A DNA stretch of 64,000 bases. It comes from Prorocentrum cordatum. Taxonomy: Eukaryota; Sar; Dinophyceae; Prorocentrales; Prorocentraceae. The stretch covers positions 342,570 through 406,569 of the forward strand of contig CAUYUJ010008624.1 of the NCBI GenBank assembly GCA_963575745.1, read 5' to 3'. The notes under the pieces are model-generated. The model did no database searches. It saw only the letters and a list, made by a program, of their open reading frames with translations, and was not told the origin of the DNA. Within the stretch, counting starts at the first letter, position 1. Each line of letters starts with the position of its first letter. Shown here piece after piece: positions 1 to 10,965 of this stretch. The position numbers and the translations under genes were made by a program.

Positions 1-682
1 TCCACCTGGTCCAGAGGCCCCATACATGTAAAACATCGAATCCCGAACACAAACCGAATCCATCCTTTCTTTCGTTAACCATGAGAACCAGTGACACTCT
101 TGTAAATGTTCGAATCGAATGTGCGCGGGGCGCTATTGCGAGAGCCACATTTTGAAAAGGAGCCGCCTTCAATCCGTCACACTTTTGCAATTGTTTAGAC
201 ATAATGTGCGCGGCGCTAAGGCGAGAGCCACATTTTGAAAACCACCCGCCCTCCATCCGTGAAGCTCTTGCAATGCTTGTTAAACGAATGTGCGCGGCGC
301 TGAGGCGAGAGCCAACCGCCCTCAATAGTTGGAGTTCTTGCAATCTTTTAGAGCGAATGCGAGCGGCGCTAAGTCGAGAGCCACATTTAAAAAACGAACA
401 CCCCTCAACACGTGAAACTCGTGCAATGCTGTAAACGAATATGCGCGGCGCTCAGGCGAGAGATACAAAACAACGGCTCGCCCTCTATCCGTGAAGCTCT
501 TCAACTTTTTACAACGAATGTGCGCGGCGCTGAGGCGAGAGCCACATTTTGACAACGGCCCGCTCTCCATCTGTGAAACTGTTGTCAAGTTGTTTTAAGC
601 GAGTGTGCGCGGCGCTAAGGCGAGAGCCACATTTTGGCAATGGGCCGCCCTCCATCTGTGATGCTGTTGTCAATGTTTAAGC
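1..682 (+). repeat. about 80-bp tandem array (family A), seven units
   Basis: Seven degenerate units share the core GTGCGCGGCGCTRAGGCGAG followed by AGCCACATTTTGAAAA and a CCGCCCTCCATCCGTGAAGC stretch. Cores begin near 120, 205, 289, 358, 441, 520 and 604. The same unit recurs near 10.33 kb (+), 12.65 kb (-) and 39.25 kb (-), so it is a dispersed tandem family. The first 110 bp match the end of the longer left flank seen at 10.2-10.3 kb. Confidence 0.85.
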
Positions 683-775
683 ATCAGGGTCATACATGGT
701 GAGGAAGGCTCAGGCAAAACGCCCAGCCCGCCCTTTCGACCAGCGTCGGGGTCCGACAGGGAGGAGTCATCTAGA
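683..775 (+). repeat. right flank of family A element
   Basis: About 90 bp containing AACGCCCAGCCCGCCCTTT and a CAGCGTCGGGG stretch. Near-copies follow the 80-bp arrays at 10,578-10,665 (+) and precede them at 12,537-12,640 (-). Flank and array therefore move or duplicate together. A GGA array begins directly after it. Confidence 0.8.
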
Positions 776-777
776 AG

Positions 778-1190
778 GAAAAGGAATGCAGGATCAGGAG
801 GAAGAGAAGGAGGAGGAGGAGGAGGAGGAGGAGGAGGAGGAGGAGGAGGAGGAGGAGGAGCAGAAACAGGAGGAGGAGGAGGAGGAGCAGAAAAAGGAGG
901 AGCAGGAGGAGGAGCGCAGGAGCAGGAGGAGGAGCAGGAGGAGGAGGAGGACGAGAAGTAGGAGGAGGAGGAGGAGGACTAGGAGGAGGAGTAGGAGGAG
1001 GAGGAGGAGGAAGAGGAGGAGGAGGAGGAGGAGGAAGAGGAGGAAGAGGAGGAGGAGGAGGAGGAGGAGGAGCAGGAGGAGGAGGAGGAGGAGGAGGAGG
1101 AGGAGGAGGAGGAGGAGGAGGAGGATGGGGAGCTGGAGTAGGAGAGGTAGCTGGAGGAGAAGGAGAAGTTGGAGGAGGCGCAGCTGCTGG
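778..1190 (+). repeat. GGA trinucleotide array
   Basis: Imperfect GGA repeat of about 410 bp with GCA and AGA interruptions. The open frames through it (poly-E, poly-R, and poly-P or poly-S on the other strand) are consequences of the period of three. Confidence 0.95.
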
Positions 1191-2870
1191 AGAGCACACC
1201 GAGGCTCGAACACCGCCGAGAACCGGCGAAAACGCCCGCCAACCTCAAGCCTCGAGCCTCGAGTGTCGATGAGTTGCCGCACCAGGCCGCCGGCATCCCG
1301 ATCAGCGGTGGCCTCATCGCCGTCGGGCCGCGCTGACGACTCCTCGGGCCCGTCGCGCTACGAGCGTGCGGCCTCTGGCGCTTCGGTGCGGGAGCTCCTC
1401 GCTGCAGCGCGCGGCCAGGCTGCTGGCCTGCGAGGGCACCTGCACCGCAGGCGCGAGGGCCGCCCGACCGGCGGCGGCCCCATCGCCGTCGGGGAGGAGC
1501 GAATTCAGAAAACCTAGTCTTCCTGCCCAAGCCAGGAGGGCGTATGCGCCGATCCTGGGCTCAGGATGAGCCTGACCAGGATCGGTGCAGGTGTCTAGTT
1601 GGCGTCCTCCCATCTAATGGCCTTCGGCCCATCACGCCAGAGAAGCGCCCCGAGCAGCCCGCCGACATGCTCAAGTGGTCGCCGTTCTGCATCCATTGTT
1701 CCTCCGATCGGCGCGATCGGATCTTGTCTCGCTTTTGGCGGCTGCCCAAAACTTTTTTGGCGACTGGTCAGGATCCTTATCCCCAGTCTGCTGGCGCGAC
1801 TGGTAAAAGCAGATCGACGAAGCACTGGACCCAGACCACCCCCGCCCTCCACCCTTCGGCTAAATGTCGAAATTTAGAATTGAAAACGCCGACGTGGGCG
1901 AAGCAGGCGGGGAACGGCATCTGGGTCGCGTGCCCCATCTATGGCGCCGTACACTGGGATGAGAGGTCCGAAGCGCTCGACTATCGGGTGGGGGAGGGGG
2001 GAGCGGAGAGGGGAAAGGGGCAAGACGAGGGTCGAGGACACACAAGCATGACTTAGAAGGCAGCGTGGACTTGTGGCGGGTCCTGGTTCCATACGGAATC
2101 GGCTCGCTCCGTCGGCCGATGCGGCGACATTGGCTTCATTTTTTGGGTGGTACCTTTCAGCCTTTGTGCGTGTTGCCTCATTCATTTTCCGACTTGCTCA
2201 ACGCACGGTCTGCCCTCTAGGGGACCGCCCCGGTTACCGGAGTTGGCACGCAGACATCCATGCCATCCACGCCATGCCATACGTCTTCTGAGAGCTCATG
2301 TACCAGAACTGCCGACTTCAATCCCGTGCTGTCTAGCCGATGCGCCGTGCGGCGCGGCTCCACTGACTGACCTTTGGGCCTCGCGCAGGGGGGGATGGGG
2401 GAGGCCCAGGTCCTGCCCGGGTCTCCAGCGTCTCGACGGTCCGGGCCTATCCCAGGTCTCCTCCTGGGCAGTGCGGGCGCAAGGGCGGTCTGTCCGCCGA
2501 AGCCCGCGCCGCGCAGCCGCGGCCGCGCCCGCCGCGCGGCGCCATCCATAGAGCTTCTCCTGGCCTCGAAAACATCCGAAATTATCGGAAAAGCCTCAAA
2601 GGGGGGAGAACAGAATTCGGCCACAGGACACCCGCGAAACCCCCGCCGATCTCCTCCTCCTCCTCCTCCTCCTCCTGTCTTGGGGGTCTATTGGGACAGT
2701 CTTGGAGGTCTGCCCAGTAGTGCAGGTCAGCCACGCGCAGAGGTGGGTGGGAGGGAGGGCTTCTTAGAAGCGACCCTGCTTCTTAGAAGGCGCGGGCCTG
2801 GGCCTTATCTATAGATGTAAACCGGCGCCTTTGAAGAAACCGCTTCCTTCTAAGAGGCCCTCCTCCCTAC
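1191..2870. other. unassigned GC-rich sequence
   Basis: No recognised gene. The parts near 1,260-1,500 and 2,390-2,560 have G/C-rich third positions in some frames and could hold short exons, but no family motif and no convincing splice-site pair was found. A short CTC run lies at 2,652-2,676. Confidence 0.4.
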
Positions 2871-3120
2871 CTCCCCCCCCTTGTGCCTTTCCTCCTCCCG
2901 AGGATCGAGGAACAGGAGAGCAACCCCACACGCGCGTGCTGCTGAGCACCGCGGGCGCAGTGCTCGGCCCGGGCGCGAGCGCTCGCCGACGCCGGCGCTA
3001 GCAGCCGGCGCGGGCCTCGGCAGCCGCTGGCGCCCGGCGGCCTCGGGCGGCCGGGTCGGCGAGGGCCGCTCCGCTGCAGGGCCCTGCGGGCGCGGCCGTG
3101 GGGGCCCCCCGTGGCGTCCG

Positions 3121-3208
3121 CGGCAAGGCCCGGGCCCACCGTCCGGGTAGCGTCGATTTCGTGCCGCTTGCACAGTGCGCTGTGCACACGCACGGTCAAG
3201 TGGCACTT
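3121..3208 (-). CDS. exon-like segment, unknown protein
   Basis: On the - strand a CTGCAG acceptor at 3,209-3,214 is followed by an open stretch reading KCHLTVRVHSALCKRHEID and continuing for about 30 codons. Third positions are mostly G or C, as in the better-supported exons of this window. No protein family was recognised. No single donor is favoured at its far end and no partner exon was found, so this could be chance coding-like sequence in a GC-rich region. Confidence 0.22.
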
Positions 3209-3483
3209 CTGCAGGCACGCCGTTGATCGCGCGGAGCGTGCTGGAGCTGCGTTTTTGCGCCCCCCCCTCCCATGGCACCCCCGTCGCATGGCGCTTCCGC
3301 GGCACCGTGTCGCGCGCTTATCTGTGACCGCGTCCGAACCCCACCCCTGCTGCGGGTCCAGTTGACGCTGGGCTGTCGGGCGCGCCCGCTGGGGCCCACT
3401 CAGCTGCAGACGTCCTCGGGAGTTTGAACTCCGGCAGGCGCCTGAGAATTCTAATTAGTGGGTGTATCAGAGGACCCACAAGT

Positions 3484-3484
3484 C

Positions 3485-3565
<81 letters not shown>

Positions 3566-3596
3566 GTGATGGTGATGGTGATGATTGTGATGATTG

Positions 3597-3671
<75 letters not shown>

Positions 3672-3672
3672 C

Positions 3673-3721
<49 letters not shown>

Positions 3722-3765
3722 GTGATGGTGATGATTGTGATGATTGTGATGATGATGATGATGTG
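3484..3765 (+). repeat. GAT trinucleotide array
   Basis: About 280 bp of GAT with two matching interrupted blocks (GGTGATGGTGATGATTGTG) near 3,564 and 3,720. This suggests internal duplication of a roughly 156-bp segment. Open frames reading poly-D and poly-M are artefacts. Confidence 0.95.
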
Positions 3766-3769
3766 CTAC

Positions 3770-4180
3770 AACATGGATCTCAATTTTCCCAAATGCTCCA
3801 CGTGGGCTCCAGAAAAACGATGGCTCTTAGGCCCTTGTGCACCGTGGAATTCCTGGAACGCATCCTGAGCCAATCCCATCATGACATCGTTCACGTCCCA
3901 GGGTAGGCTTCGCAGGGCGCTGCCGCGTCCGTGAGGGCCCCGCCTTCCCACGGCCCTCGCTCGCGGGCGTCACGAGAAGCGCGCTGCCCAGGCGGGCGCC
4001 CTGGCGTCGGACGCCGCTGGCAGTCTCCATCGGCCTCGCCCGAATCATTTCGAGAGGAAGAGACGGCACACTACGGCCTTGCCACTGATTGCCAATTCGG
4101 CCCTGTAGCGTCCCTCGACTGCCTCCGACCGCGGCGTGGATCCGCGCCGCTGCGACCAACAGACCTTGGTGGCGGTGGTT
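3770..4180. other. unassigned stretch between GAT arrays
   Basis: About 400 bp of mixed composition. I see no exon, motif or repeat that I can place. Confidence 0.4.
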
Positions 4181-4797
4181 TTGGTGGGTGGTGATGACGA
4201 CGACGGCGGCGGTGGTTGTGATGAGAATGGCATTGATGATGACGTTTGTGTTGATGTTGATATTGGTGTTGATGTCGACACTGGCATGGATGTGTTGGTG
4301 ATGATGGGGGTGAGGTTGCTGATGGCGACGATGGCGATGCTGATGGCGGCGATCATGAGGATAAGTTCGGGAGGGGTATGATGGTGATGCTGATCCAGAT
4401 GATGATGCTGGTGCTAGTGAGGATTGTCATGATGATGACGATGCTGATGCTGATGCTGGTGACGTTGATGTTGTTGATGATGATGGCGATGGTGCTGGTG
4501 ATGGTGACGATGATGGTTGTGATGTTGGTGCCTGTGTTGGTGACGATGGTGATGACGACGACGACGATGCTGATGATGATGGTGATGACGGTCATGATGA
4601 TGCTGATAATGTTCGCAGGTATGATGATGACGATTGTGAGGACGGCGATGATGGTGGCGTCGATGCTGCTGATGTTGATGATGGTGATGATGACGTCATG
4701 ATCATGATGTTGGGGAGGTGGTGACCACGATTGTGCTTGATCTGGCGATGGTGATCTTGATGTATATGGGGACCGTGATGGTGACGATGCTGATGAC

Positions 4798-4828
<31 letters not shown>

Positions 4829-4997
4829 GTGATGGAGATGACGACGATGACGATGGTGATGATACTGATTACGACGATGCTGCTGATGGTGATGGTGACG
4901 AATCTGATGATGCACCTCATTGTGATATGGCTAACGCAGAATATTTGTGGTGACCTGAAATGATGATGGTGGCGATGACGATGATATTGATGATACA

Positions 4998-5058
<61 letters not shown>

Positions 5059-5457
5059 CTGATGATGATGATGATGACGATGGTGGTGGTGGTGGTGGTG
5101 GTGGTACTGTTGATTATGAAGGTACTAATGCATGCTCGCAGTTATGATGACTCTGGGGATACTGATGGTGTTGGTACTACTTGCGGCGATGTTGGCGACT
5201 CTGATGGTGATTGATGTTGATGATGATGACGATGGTGGTGGTGATGATGACGATTATGATGGTGGTGATGATGGTGATGGTGATGACGATGATAATGGTG
5301 ATGATGAGTATGATGGTGTTACTACCCGCAATTATGGTAACTGTGAGGACAATGATGGTGATGGTGATCATGATGGCGATGATGGTGGTGATGGTGATGC
5401 TGATGCTCATAATCATGGCTGTGGTGGTGCTAAGGATGATGATGATGATGGTGGTGA

Positions 5458-5491
<34 letters not shown>

Positions 5492-5545
5492 GGAATTGAT
5501 GCTGGTGCTGATGGTATTGCTCATGGCGTGAACCTCTCGCCGGCG
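4181..5545 (+). repeat. degenerate GAT/GTG triplet region
   Basis: About 1.36 kb built mainly of GAT, GGT, GAC and CTG triplets, with purer GAT runs near 4,795-4,830, 4,995-5,060 and 5,445-5,480. It is an old, mutated triplet expansion and stays open in several frames for that reason. Confidence 0.85.
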
Positions 5546-6072
5546 GGTCGGTTCTAGTCGCTGGGTCTTTCAGGGCGGCGGGCTTTCGATCGCCAGCAGT
5601 TTCGCGCTGCCGTTCTTGCGCCGTGGGTGCCCGAAGGGCGTCACATTCATGGGCAGGCTCGTGGGTGGGTGGTTCGCAGGGTTCCAGAGCCAGGGGTTCT
5701 CCCAGGAATGGACGAGGAAGGAGGAGAGTGAGGAGAGGGAGCGAGAGAGAGAGAGATTCCTTGCCGTTCAATCACACATAGTCGCAGTCAGCCAGGGGCT
5801 TGGGCCTACCCTGCTCCGCTGGAGGACAGACGGCGACGGACCCGCGGGAGATGTTGCGCCCGTGCTGGAACCGCAGGAGGACTTGGCACGAGGGTTTGTG
5901 ACGGGAGCGTGGCAGCTGGGGAGTGCGTTATTTTGTTTCCTCCCATTGAATTTGCAGTTCGTGAGGCAGTACGCAGGCGGGAGGGAGGGAGGGACGGAGT
6001 GTCTGTGTGTGTGTGTGTGACGGAAGCAGTCTCCCACTGTCACTCCAGTGCCTGGAAGTTGGGTTTCTTGTG
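5546..6072. other. unassigned stretch with a possible exon
   Basis: The + strand is open across 5,616-6,020. Within it, about 5,779-5,900 reads LRWRTDGDGPAGDVAPVLEP with fairly G/C-rich third positions. No family was recognised and the splice sites are not clear. A short GA run is at 5,738-5,755 and a GT run at 6,004-6,020. Confidence 0.25.
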
Positions 6073-6236
6073 GAATCCGAACCTTACCCTCGCCGATCAA
6101 ACATTCAGGCAACTCGATGAGTGGCGGGGTATGGTTCGGAATTCGTCGAACACCTGACGAAATCCGAACCCAACCCCCGCCCCATATCGATTAAAGAGAA
6201 TCCCGTTTGGTGGGGGTAGGGTTCGGATGCTAACAC
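6073..6236. repeat. two adjacent imperfect inverted repeats
   Basis: ATCCGAACCTTACCCTCGCC (about 6,077) pairs with GGCGGGGTATGGTTCGGAAT (about 6,122). ATCCGAACCCAACCCCCGCC (about 6,163) pairs with GGTGGGGGTAGGGTTCGGAT (about 6,210). Arms are about 20 bp with a few mismatches, and the two hairpins share the same arm sequence. This could be a small foldback element or the remains of one. Confidence 0.55.
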
Positions 6237-6299
6237 GCAATCGAGGAGCAGATTGGATCATCTTGCGGGACAAAAAAGGGCTACCTAAACGGTGTTGTG

Positions 6300-6560
6300 G
6301 GCCCGTCTGACGCTGTCGGAAGCCGTCTTGGATGCCTCCCTGAACCAACTTTGGGCCCTCTTGGGGCGCTTCGTGGCCGTCATGGGGGCCATCTTGGGCG
6401 TCTCGGAGGCCTCTTAGGCTGTCTCGGGTCTTTGGGCCGTCCTGAGGGCTTCTTGGGGCGTCATGGGGGTCATCTTGGAGGGCTTTGGGGCCCTCTTCGG
6501 GCAAACCTGGGGGGCCCTTCCAGCCCTCCTGGAGGACCTCTTGGAGGCCTCCTGAGCCGG
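6300..6560 (+). repeat. CTTGGGGCC-type degenerate array (family G)
   Basis: Degenerate 12-15 bp units around CTTGGGGCC and TCTTGGAGG. The same family recurs at 15.9-16.5, 18.4-18.9, 33.6-34.0 and 34.3-34.8 kb, and on the - strand at 53.4-54.4 kb. Confidence 0.8.
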
Positions 6561-6850
6561 CCCGTGGCAAACCTCGGGTGCGCCTTCGGTGTGCAGCGGT
6601 GTCCCTTGGGCGTGCGTGGGTCCCCGATTGCGCCGGCCTGGCCCGCGGCAGCCCTCGGGCGTGCATCGACAGCTGGCGGTGCCGAGGCCTCGTCGCCCCG
6701 CTGCTGGCCTGTCCCGCCTCTCGGCCGGCGGTCGCTGTTTCGTCTGCTGGTCTTCGCGCCCTGCTTCCTGCCCCGCCCGCTGTCCCGTCTGCTGCCGCGT
6801 CTGCTCTCCCGCCTCGATATCGTTCGAAGAAGCAGCATGGAAAGACGTCA

Positions 6851-7020
6851 CGAACATAAGCTTTCGACGGTCCGCGCGGACTCCTCGGTTCTGCGCTGGC
6901 GCCCCCTGCGGCGCCTCTGGCGCAGCCCCCTGGCGTGCTCCGCGCGCCGAGGAGGGGGGGCCAGCGCCGATCCAAGAAATCCGCGCGGATCGTCTGAGGT
7001 TTATGCTCATATCGTTGTTT
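6851..7020 (+). mobile_element. GC-rich foldback element, copy 1
   Basis: About 170 bp, largely self-complementary. The left arm carries GGTCCGCGCGGACTCCTCGG and the right arm CAGCGCCGATCCAAGAAATC, with GGCGCC and GCGCGC hairpin elements between. Outer ends resemble AAGCATAAACTTTCGG in both orientations. The same structure is at 7.59, 43.15, 47.43 and 48.82 kb. No coding capacity, so a non-autonomous element is likely; class unknown. Confidence 0.8.
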
Positions 7021-7460
7021 CTCCCTCTATGCCTTGGCGCGGCGGCTGTCCGTCTTCCATCTACGTCGGTGTCCTCTCGTCATCGGTCCTGTTCTGCTGT
7101 GCTCGGCTTCTGCTCCTGCACCCTGCGCTGCGTTGGCTTCGTTTTCGGCGCAGCTCTCTTCAGAGTTGCTTTCTGCCTGGACGGGACTGGGCGAGGAGGA
7201 AGCGAGAGGCTCTGACGTGGAGCGATGTACAGTCAACACGGATAGCTAGGATGAACGAATTTCCAGGGTTGCTTCCGCATTCTTCCCTTTCCAGCCATCC
7301 TTGGCCCCCTTGCCCAGCCGCGCCCGTTCGAGAAACGTCGACATGGCCTTCCAAGGCCCTTGCACCCTTACCGCGCATCCTTATTATGCGTTTTGATTGC
7401 CAGTGCGGAACCGACGCGGGAGCGTGAGAGCGAGCTCTGGCAGCGGACCCTCCCGTGCAG

Positions 7461-7535
7461 GAGGCCGAGAAGGACGCCCCTCCCGACGGAAGACCGAGGC
7501 TGAAGGGCATGGTGGAGTTCCACACGGAGGAAGCC
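7461..7535 (+). CDS. putative exon of hnRNP U-like SPRY gene: pre-SPRY segment
   Basis: The first exon-like piece of the + strand SPRY gene seen here. After a CAG acceptor at 7,458-7,460 (an alternative lies at 7,441-7,443) the frame reads EAEKDAPPDGRPRLKG and then MVEFHTEEA. Third positions are strongly G/C. From what I remember of dinoflagellate hnRNP U-like proteins, a PRLKG..FHT segment precedes the SPRY domain, so the placement rests on that memory plus order and strand. The donor is not fixed; GAA followed by GCCAAG would be a GC donor. The frame stays open to 7,591, but the sequence after about 7,540 is unlike the family, and a foldback element starts at about 7,586. Confidence 0.45.
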
Positions 7536-7585
7536 AAGCATTTGCAACTAGTGTCATCGCTGACTCCGCTGTCTCTGCTTGGGGA

Positions 7586-7752
7586 AATGTCATAAGCATA
7601 AATTGACGGAGGTCCGCGCGGACTCCTCGGATCGGCGCTGGGCCCCCCTGGCGGCGCCTTCAGCGCCGCCCCGGGCGCGCTCCGCGCGCCAGGGATGGGT
7701 CCCATCTCCGATCCAAGAGATCCGCGCGGAGCTCCGACAGCTTATGTCTGTG
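7586..7752 (+). mobile_element. GC-rich foldback element, copy 2
   Basis: Same structure as the copy at 6.85 kb, from GTCATAAGCATAAATTGACGG to its complement-like end CTCCGACAGCTTATGTC. It lies about 50 bp past the putative exon at 7.46 kb, so it is intronic if that exon is real. Confidence 0.85.
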
Positions 7753-7994
7753 CACTTGTAGCTTCTTCTGATGCTGCTGCTTGTGGGCCCGCCGCTAGCA
7801 GATCCTTGAACAGCGACTCACTTCTGACCCGTGCTCTCGCATGCAGACACAGACGGTCAGCTGGATAGATGCTGCACTGTCACATGGATGGTCCTCTCTG
7901 GTTGTGGGATGCCGCTCGGCGTGCTCGTGAACGCGGGGTTGAACTGGCCACGGATGTTTTTTTTTTCTGGCTGTACTTCGTTAGTGGGGCCGCT

Positions 7995-8300
7995 GGGCCT
8001 GCGAACCGGAGTCGGGGCACAGAGGCGCGGAGCTGGACACCCTCGCGTTCAGGATGAAGAGCAAGGCTTCTGGGCCCGATGGATGGGAATGATCTGCGGC
8101 TCGGAAGCGTTTCGGATCCTTGTCCCTATCCCGACGTTGGCATCACCTTGCCTCGGTGCCGATCTTAGGGCGATTCCCTCAGGTTCTGAGGGTACATCCC
8201 CAAGAGTGTCGTCGCCTTGAGCTTGCCGATCTCCGGGATAGGGATCAGTTCGAGGCTGGTTTTCTGTTGCCACGAGCTCTTGCCAGATCCAGGCATCCCT
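7995..8300 (+). pseudogene. non-LTR reverse transcriptase fragment
   Basis: The + strand reads ELDTLAFRMKSKASGPDGWE and then a stop at about 8,088, continuing with LGRFPQVLRV. The motif KASGPDGW is characteristic of the N-terminal part of the reverse transcriptase domain of LINE-like retrotransposons. The catalytic YADD box and the rest of the domain are absent. The in-frame stop and short length show a dead, truncated copy. The 5' and 3' limits are approximate. Confidence 0.5.
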
Positions 8301-8730
8301 CAGCCTCCCAGGGCCGCCTCAACTCGGCGGTGCGCCCGGGGGGAAGTGAGAGACTGGGCAGGCCTTATCAAAGCGGCGGGGCTTCTCAGAAGGCCTCTGG
8401 CCTCCTGCGAAGTTTTCGGTTCCCTCGGGGAAGGCGCAGAAAATTGTCCGAAGGCCTGAGGCCTTCCGAGCCTACTGAGAAGGCCCGCCTCTTCTCACCC
8501 TCCCCTCCAGACTCGCCGCCGATCACCGAAATCCGATCCTCCGCCGACCGCCTGTCTCCACGAAGTGTCTGAGGGCTGCGGGTTCTGGGGCTGCACTGGA
8601 AGAAGCAGGATGTGCGTCGGCGCGGGTGGTGAGTGTCGTCTGGCGTGCGTGAAGGGAGAAGGCTTAGGAGAGCTCCTGGGGCGGTTGCAGATACCCGAAG
8701 TGCCTGATTGTGAAGGCCCTCACGGCTGGG
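8301..8730. other. unassigned stretch
   Basis: GC-rich sequence with no recognised gene. The missing SPRY exon of the hnRNP U-like gene is expected somewhere between 7.54 and 12.14 kb but is not recognisable here. Confidence 0.4.
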
Positions 8731-8732
8731 GG

Positions 8733-8825
<93 letters not shown>

Positions 8826-8900
8826 GACGACGACGACGACGACGACGGACGTCGACGACGTCGACGACGACGACGACGACGACGACGGACGACGACGACG
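8731..8900 (+). repeat. GAC trinucleotide array abutting a gap
   Basis: About 170 bp of GAC with a few GTC breaks, running into 100 N. Confidence 0.95.
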
Positions 8901-9000
8901 NNNNNNNNNNNNNNNNNNNNNNNNNNNNNNNNNNNNNNNNNNNNNNNNNNNNNNNNNNNNNNNNNNNNNNNNNNNNNNNNNNNNNNNNNNNNNNNNNNNN
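8901..9000. other. assembly gap (100 N)
   Basis: Exactly 100 undetermined bases, the usual placeholder for a gap of unknown size. GAC repeats lie on the left; sequence belonging to a CGT-type array lies on the right. Confidence 0.98.
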
Positions 9001-9850
9001 TCATCGTCGTCATGCGCGCGGGCGCGGCTGTGGTGCCGGAGCCGCACGGCGGGGCGGGGGCGTTATGTCATCCGCCCCCGCGCCCCCCCCACCCCAATGA
9101 CGCCCGTCATCGCCGATGATCAAGAATCGCGCTCCTAGGTCGGGGAACGCATTCGTGTCCGAGGCTCGCCGTGGTTACACCACATCAGCCGTGCGCAACA
9201 CAGCACCAGTGTACACCAAAATGCCTGCGTGCGTACAGCACGGCACACGTGAATAGACCATTCTGCGGCGCACGATGAAACACGCACGTGCGCTGTAGTG
9301 CCGACCTGCACGACAGGGGGGAAGGGTGAGGGAGGAGGAGGAGGACGAGGAGGAGGAAGAGGATGACGAGGAGGAGGAGGAGGAGGTGGCGGAGGTGGAG
9401 GACGGAGGAGGGAAAAACGTCGCATTCGATAATCAGCATTTCCTTGGCGTGGCATCGAGCTGTGCAGCAGATCCTCACCGACATGCTCCTTCTACCTGTC
9501 CTGTGCATGCAGGCGCTCTGGTGTACACTTGTGCATGCACCGCAGCGCTGCGTTGCACGCGGATGCTGGGGTGCAGACAGGCACTGTGGTGTGCACAGGC
9601 GCTGCGGTGCACGTCAGCATTGTGGTGTAGACTGGCGCTGTGTTGCCTATGGCTGCTGCGGTGTGTACACATTCGCTGTGGTGTACACTGGGGCCGTGGT
9701 GCACGCAAACTCTGTGGTGTACACAGACGCTGCGTTGCACGCGCTTGTTGCGGTGTACGCAGGCGCTGTGGTGCACACAAGCGCTGTGGTGCACGCGAGC
9801 ACTGTGGTGTACACAGGCGCTGCGGGGCAGATCGCCACTTACATGCTGCT

Positions 9851-9898
<48 letters not shown>

Positions 9899-10060
9899 CG
9901 TCGCTCGTCGCTCGTCGCTCATCGTCGTCGTGCGCGCGGGCGCGGCTGTGGTGCCGGAGCCGCACGGCGGGGCGGGGGGGCGTTACGTCATACCCCCCCC
10001 CCCCACCCCACCCATGACGCCCGTCATCGCCGATGATAAAGAAACGCGCTCCTACGATGG
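9001..10060 (+). repeat. composite dispersed repeat, copy 1
   Basis: Ordered parts: a 130-bp GC-rich block (GTGCGCGCGGGCGCGGCTG to CGCCCGTCATCGCCGATGAT), short inverted 18-bp minisatellite units (9,190-9,250), a conserved unique block with AATAGACCATTCTGCGGCGC, GGA triplets (9,325-9,410), a second conserved block (TTCCTTGGCGTGGCATCGAG), the forward 18-bp minisatellite, a CGT array, and a second copy of the 130-bp block. The same order occurs at 28.8-30.1 kb. Confidence 0.85.
9500..9833 (+). repeat. 18-bp minisatellite, part of the composite repeat
   Basis: Units such as CTGTGGTGCACACAAGCG and CTGTGGTGTACACAGGCG repeat every 18 bp for about 330 bp. Because 18 is six codons, several frames stay open and give false ORFs of 236 and 274 codons. 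Confidence 0.9.
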
Positions 10061-10665
10061 TTCATGCTCACTGAGGGAACTGCGTCGTTGGGGGACAACC
10101 GTGCGAAGACCCTTAAGCGTACCGAAGCACCACTTTCGGGATTCCACGCCACGAATAAACCTGAGTGTTGTTTCTTGGCGACCCTGAATCGTGCCATAAC
10201 ATCTTTCTTGGGATTTGAACACCGCGAATCTACCTAACTGCTGCGCCCTCACAATCCCGAGTCTTTCCAAATCGTTTTTTGGTATGTTGATCATGGGAAT
10301 CCGTGACGCTTCTGCAACTGTTTAAGACGTGTGTGCGCGGCGCTGAGGCAAAACAACACATGTTGAAAAGGAACCGCCCTCTATCCGCGCAGCTTTTGCT
10401 ATGTTTAAAACAAACGGTGCGTGGCACTGGGACGAGAACCACATTCTGAAAACGAGCCGCCCTCAAGTCGTGAAGCTCTTGCAAATGTTCAAAACAAATT
10501 GGCGCGGCGCTTTTGCGAAAGCCACATTTTGAAACCCACCTGCCCTCAATGCGCGAAACTATTGCCAGCTCCGAAGCTTCAGGGTCATAAGTGATGAGGA
10601 AATCTCAAGCGCAACGCCCAGCCCGCCCTTTGGACCAGCTTCGGGGTGTGACAGGGAGGAATTCC
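10055..10665 (+). repeat. family A composite element, complete copy
   Basis: A 245-bp left part (GGTTCATGCTCACTGAGGGA to TCATGGGAATCCGTGACGC), three 80-bp units, then the right flank also seen at 683-775. The left part matches the reverse complement of 39,480-39,765 over most of its length. Confidence 0.85.
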
Positions 10666-10965
10666 CAGATAGTTCCTGGGATAGCTACGAGGGTTTCAGC
10701 TTAGCTCAGATTAAGAAGCCTGAGCCGCAGGGTAGCCCCGGACGTCGTTCCGGCGGCAGGGAGCTTCGGCGCGACTTGTTTGAGCCTGCAGCGTATTCCG
10801 AAGGGCCTTTCGTAAGCGTTTCCCAATACGCGTGCCCGGAAGCTCTCCAAAAAGTTGTTGGGAAACTCTCTCCAGGTCCTTCCAGAGTTCCTCGCCAGGC
10901 TTTTCCATGCCCTCCGAGCGCACTGCTATTCGGGTTTTGGACTACACAAGTAATTAATAAGGAAT
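10666..10965. other. unassigned stretch
   Basis: About 300 bp of ordinary composition. The - strand is open at 10,711-10,923 (EKPGEELWKDLERVSQQLF) with no recognised family and no clear splice sites. Confidence 0.35.

Noticed and set aside
3424-3906. Poly-aspartate and poly-methionine proteins
   Set aside because: Direct translation of the GAT array.
9326-10187. 236- and 274-codon + strand frames with repeated CGVHRRCGAR-like hexapeptides
   Set aside because: Produced by the 18-bp minisatellite (six codons per unit); adjoining frames are open too, and the paralogous block at 29.6-30.1 kb breaks the frames.
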